32,500 nt of DNA from Botryococcus braunii (Eukaryota; Chlorophyta; Trebouxiophyceae): the NCBI GenBank assembly GCA_002005505.1, contig KV908528.1:35001-67500 (forward strand). Reading direction: 5' to 3'. The first letter of the stretch is position 1. Every line of letters begins with the position of its first letter. Below the pieces are notes generated by a model. That model was not told where the DNA came from. It worked only from the letters and a program-made list of their open reading frames with translations, and did no database searches. Positions 30,070 to 32,500 of the stretch are shown here, piece after piece. The position numbers were made by a program, and so were the translations under genes.

Positions 30070-31308
30070 CTAATCTTGTTTAGGGCCCTTGCCCTTCCCT
30101 TTCCCTTTCCAATGTTTTCCCTTGTTAAATCCCTTAGGCCCAATGTGTGAGGGAGGTGAAACACCTTGCAGTGGTGCTGCCACTGGTTGATTGTTTCCTT
30201 GCCTCGGATAGAATCCAGGCTGAAAATTTGATGGGGTGTGCCCACTAGCTTGAGCTTTGGCAGCTAGATATTGCTTTTTAGCAACACACTGCCATGACTC
30301 GTGGCCTAGTTTATGACAAAAATAGCATTCCCTATCCTTTGGAATAGAGGTTCTAGAATCAATTTTTCTCCCGGACCCAAAAGGGGGTGCTCCCACCAAA
30401 CCCAAGGAAGGTGGTGCAGGGGGCTGTTGTTCCACCACTCCTGCTGCCACTTGAGGTGTCTGGGTGTAGACCCTCTTCCTCTTGGGTCCCTGTGCATCCA
30501 CATATGTGCTTTTGAGACTTGCCTCATATTTAACAACATAAGTGCAAATGTCTTCCAGATCAGTGAAAGGACTGCCTGTTGCAGGGTTCACAGTGCATGC
30601 AAGTTTGAGAGCAGTATTAAGACCCTTGGTAAAAAGATGTAACTGGTCTTGCATGGCTATTTGATAGTCAACCTCTACATCTGCTAACAGAGACATAAAT
30701 CTTTCAATATATCTCTCGACAGTCTCATTTCCTTGAAAGACTTTGTCTAATTTTGCCCTGGCAATGGCCACTGTGTCTGTGGAATCATATCTTTTAACCA
30801 TAAAAGTTTTAAAATCCTTCCATTCCAATGTATGCTCATGTATCCCTTCCTTTTCTAGTTTCCTTACATGTGTGTCCCAAACTTTTGTGGGTCTTTCTTC
30901 CATCAATTGCACTCCCAAGGCCACCCACTTTCCTGCAGGCACATTGGTTAGTTTTGCATAGCCTTCCAACTTCCTTGCAAAATAGCAAAAAGATCCCCTC
31001 TTTCCCGAAAACAAAGAAGGAGGAGTTGCTCTTACTTGTCCACTAGGGCGAGGAGTCTCCTCCACCCCATCCCCTCCAACTTGCCTTTCGGCAAGAAGCT
31101 TTTCCTTAAATTCCAAAAATAACTGATCCTTTATTTTATTGGTTAACTTGATCTTCTTTGTCTTTGGTGTGGACGGAGCGGGCGACGGATCGCGAGATGC
31201 CCCCTCCATCAAGTCCTCAACCAGCTCCCCTGAGCTTTCCAACGCTTCCAAAAATTCTCTTTCTTCCGAAGAAAGGTTTTTAAACTTCCCAGAAGAGGGC
31301 GGTGACAT
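30070..31308 (-). CDS. Element 2 gag polyprotein with zinc knuckle
   Basis: 412 residues, intact. Start ATG (SPPSSGKFKNLSSEEREF) follows a leader of about 118 nt from the LTR. Helical capsid-type part about 85-270, with WKDFKTFMVKRY and VERYIERFMSLLADVEVDY typical of retrotransposon gag. One CX2CX4HX4C knuckle, CYFCHKLGHESWQC, around residue 335-350. The C-terminus is Lys/Gly-rich (KGKGKGKGPKQD), probably nucleic-acid binding. It packages the RNA (family role). Its TAG stop (30072-30070) lies two bases before the ATG of pol, which is in another frame. Confidence 0.95.
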   Translation of the reverse strand: MSPPSSGKFKNLSSEEREFLEALESSGELVEDLMEGASRDPSPAPSTPKTKKIKLTNKIKDQLFLEFKEKLLAERQVGGDGVEETPRPSGQVRATPPSLFSGKRGSFCYFARKLEGYAKLTNVPAGKWVALGVQLMEERPTKVWDTHVRKLEKEGIHEHTLEWKDFKTFMVKRYDSTDTVAIARAKLDKVFQGNETVERYIERFMSLLADVEVDYQIAMQDQLHLFTKGLNTALKLACTVNPATGSPFTDLEDICTYVVKYEASLKSTYVDAQGPKRKRVYTQTPQVAAGVVEQQPPAPPSLGLVGAPPFGSGRKIDSRTSIPKDRECYFCHKLGHESWQCVAKKQYLAAKAQASGHTPSNFQPGFYPRQGNNQPVAAPLQGVSPPSHIGPKGFNKGKHWKGKGKGKGPKQD

Positions 31309-31410
31309 CTACGGCCCACATATGAGAGTTAGGACCTTCCATCGAACGATCTCCCTCCTACGACTTTCCTCCTTCCACCACGCGAAAGACTTGCAGAGAA
31401 CAATTCGGCA

Positions 31411-31424
31411 TCTCGCCGATACCA
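31411..31424 (-). promoter_or_regulatory. Primer binding site of element 2
   Basis: Two bases after the 5' LTR the minus strand reads TGGTATCGGCGAGA. The first seven bases match the initiator tRNA-Met type site (TGGTATCAGAGC) used by many plant LTR elements; the rest diverges, so the exact tRNA is unsure. Confidence 0.7.
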
Positions 31425-31426
31425 GA

Positions 31427-31902
31427 TGTCGTAGAATGCACAAGTTAGAGAGAATTTCCAAGTTGTGAGAGAGAGAGAGACAAGGCCGGATGGCCGACAA
31501 GTTGGACGCTCTTCCCAATTACAAGTAACCCCCACCTCACGGAGCTTCCACTCCCTACTTGTGGTCTACTAAGCTTCCAAATTACCTGAGTGCGTGTCTT
31601 CCCGTGGCTTACGTCTCTATCCGTTCCTTCCCGTGGTTCGTGATCGTGTGTTCACGTTCCTCCAATGGTAGTGCACTAGTCCACCAAACCTCTACAATAG
31701 TATCTAGAAAATATCCTAGAATCCTACTATGAGAGTAACGTCCATAACTATCCAATGGAATTCGACGGCTAGGAAGCCAAGGCTAGACGCTAGGCACGTG
31801 CGTACTCGCGTTGCTCGTACGACATGTGCACCACATGTGCGCCTAGGCTAGGGGGTAAGGGAAATGTCCAGAAATGCCGGGAAATCCCTACATTCCATTA
31901 CA
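31427..31902 (-). repeat. Element 2 5' LTR
   Basis: 476 bp, the upstream LTR in the element's sense; it carries the promoter by family analogy, although I cannot point to a clear TATA box. Followed by the primer site at 31424-31411 and a leader of about 118 nt before the gag start at 31308. Confidence 0.97.
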
Positions 31903-31907
31903 ATTAT
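31903..31907. repeat. Target-site duplication (right), ATTAT
   Basis: Pairs with 24488-24492. Confidence 0.93.
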
Positions 31908-32499
31908 TTTCATCCTCAGGCTCATCAGCTTCATCATTAGGATCGGTATTTCCACCAGACGGGTCATTTTGGGAATCTGCCCGAGCATGAACATATGGTG
32001 GAACCTTTGCAAATCTCGTTTGTGGTGTAGAAATTGGACCCTTTGTAGGTAGCATGCCAGGGGTATTAATGGGTGGGATACGGCCCATAAATACTTGAAA
32101 ATTAGTGTCATACCCCATGGGCCTTGTGCAGATGCCTGGGATTGCCATGAAGGTGGCTCCTTTGGTTCCCGACCTGTTCATAAGCACTTCGGTCTGAGCC
32201 TCTTCAAAAGATGAATCTTCACCATTAACTTTCTCTTTAGTGCCATCTTTCTCACCAAGAGTGCCTTTGATGAGGCTGAGTTTGGATTCATCATCCATAA
32301 GAATCCAGGCAAGGGGTTTCATGCTCTCAGGCTTCATGAAGAGCGCAGAATTGTACAAATTGTTTACCCCATCTGCGAAGAGTTCCTTTGGGATTCCAAA
32401 AATGTACTCAAAGGCTTCGGTGTAAGCCGGATCAGGAGTCTTGTAGCGAAAACAGTCTTGCTGCAAATAATAGTCATTTGACTCATCAGTGAAATTCAT
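31903..32499 (-). pseudogene. Element 1 gag, N-terminal part, cut by insertion and window edge
   Basis: About 199 codons, open from the right edge (an ATG sits at 32499-32497, but the frame may start earlier) to the insertion point. Residues include NDYYLQQDCFRYKTPDP, FGIPKELFADGVNNLYNSAL and LAWILMDDESKLSLIKGT, then a Glu/Asp-rich end. I recognise no domain. It shares frame and acidic composition with the piece at 23960-24492, from which it was separated by element 2. It could be a gag matrix-like region or an additional N-terminal extension. Confidence 0.7.
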
Positions 32500-32500
32500 G

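Larger units (their letters stand above)
24493..31902 (-). mobile_element. Element 2: complete Ty3/gypsy chromovirus nested in element 1
   Basis: 7410 bp bounded by two 476-bp direct LTRs (24493-24968 and 31427-31902) that I cannot tell apart by eye, beginning TGTAATGG and ending TACGACA in the element's sense. ATTAT target duplications flank both ends (24488-24492, 31903-31907). Order in minus sense: 5' LTR, primer site, gag, pol (protease, RT, RNase H, integrase, chromodomain), about 925-nt 3' region, polypurine tract, 3' LTR. Identical LTRs mean recent insertion. One frameshift in RNase H is the only evident damage. Confidence 0.96.
19387..32500 (-). mobile_element. Element 1: Ty3/gypsy chromovirus, split by element 2 and cut by the window edge
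   Basis: Minus-strand LTR retrotransposon with gag and pol in one reading frame: gag N-terminal part at 31908-32499 (continuing beyond the window), gag remainder at 23960-24487, pol at 19439-23959. Between the gag parts sits the complete element 2 plus one duplicated 5-bp target. Removing those leaves the gag frame uninterrupted across the insertion site, which shows that element 1 was there first. Order gag-protease-RT-RNase H-integrase-chromodomain defines the chromovirus branch. Known damage: one in-frame TAA in gag (23962-23960) and the insertion. Confidence 0.88.

Overview
This is eukaryotic, plant-lineage (streptophyte) nuclear DNA. The evidence is an intron-containing group A protein phosphatase 2C gene of the ABI1/HAB1 type, chromodomain Ty3/gypsy retrotransposons, Ty1/copia pieces, a Helitron-type replicase remnant, and abundant GT/CT microsatellites and G/C homopolymers in the non-coding DNA. 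A repeat-rich streptophyte such as a charophyte alga (Chara-like) or an early-diverging land plant fits, but the species is inference. No bacterial operon, CRISPR array, rRNA or tRNA gene was recognised.

Layout. (1) 2-5022, plus strand: the 3' part of a PP2C gene in five exons separated by four introns, one of which is a GC-AG intron. (2) 5023-9751: non-coding DNA dominated by long compound microsatellites. (3) 9752-11737: short direct repeats followed by a minus-strand stub of a Ty1/copia RNase H, with probable LTR debris containing an 88-bp tandem unit. (4) 11745-11980: a cluster of palindromes. (5) 12885-14806, minus: the broken N-terminal part of a Helitron-type replicase (DUF6570-like). 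(6) 14957-15634: a strong hairpin and a second pair of short direct repeats. (7) 15969-17026, plus: a frameshifted retrotransposon gag ending in a CCHC zinc knuckle, running into a tandem array of small hairpins. (8) 17200-19386: non-coding, probably including the 3' LTR of the next element. (9) 19387-32500, minus: Ty3/gypsy chromovirus 'element 1', whose gag is split by a second, complete Ty3/gypsy chromovirus, 'element 2' (24493-31902).

Element 2 is the best-defined object. It has two 476-bp LTRs that look identical by eye, a 5-bp target duplication (ATTAT), a probable tRNA-Met-type primer site, a G-rich polypurine tract, a gag with zinc knuckle, and a pol carrying protease, reverse transcriptase, RNase H, integrase and chromodomain. 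It went into the acidic part of element 1's gag recently. Despite its apparent youth, pol has one frameshift inside RNase H. Element 1 has a long open pol (1460 codons) but one in-frame stop in gag; it uses an RGG-rich tract where a zinc knuckle would be expected and has DTAA rather than DTGA at the protease.

The PP2C is the only host gene I can support. It is probably a negative regulator in ABA/SnRK2-type signalling. The rest is a transposon graveyard with one young nested insertion. I found no convincing novel multi-gene system; the most checkable oddities are the GC-AG intron, the nested insertion, the unusual gag of element 1, and the hairpin arrays.
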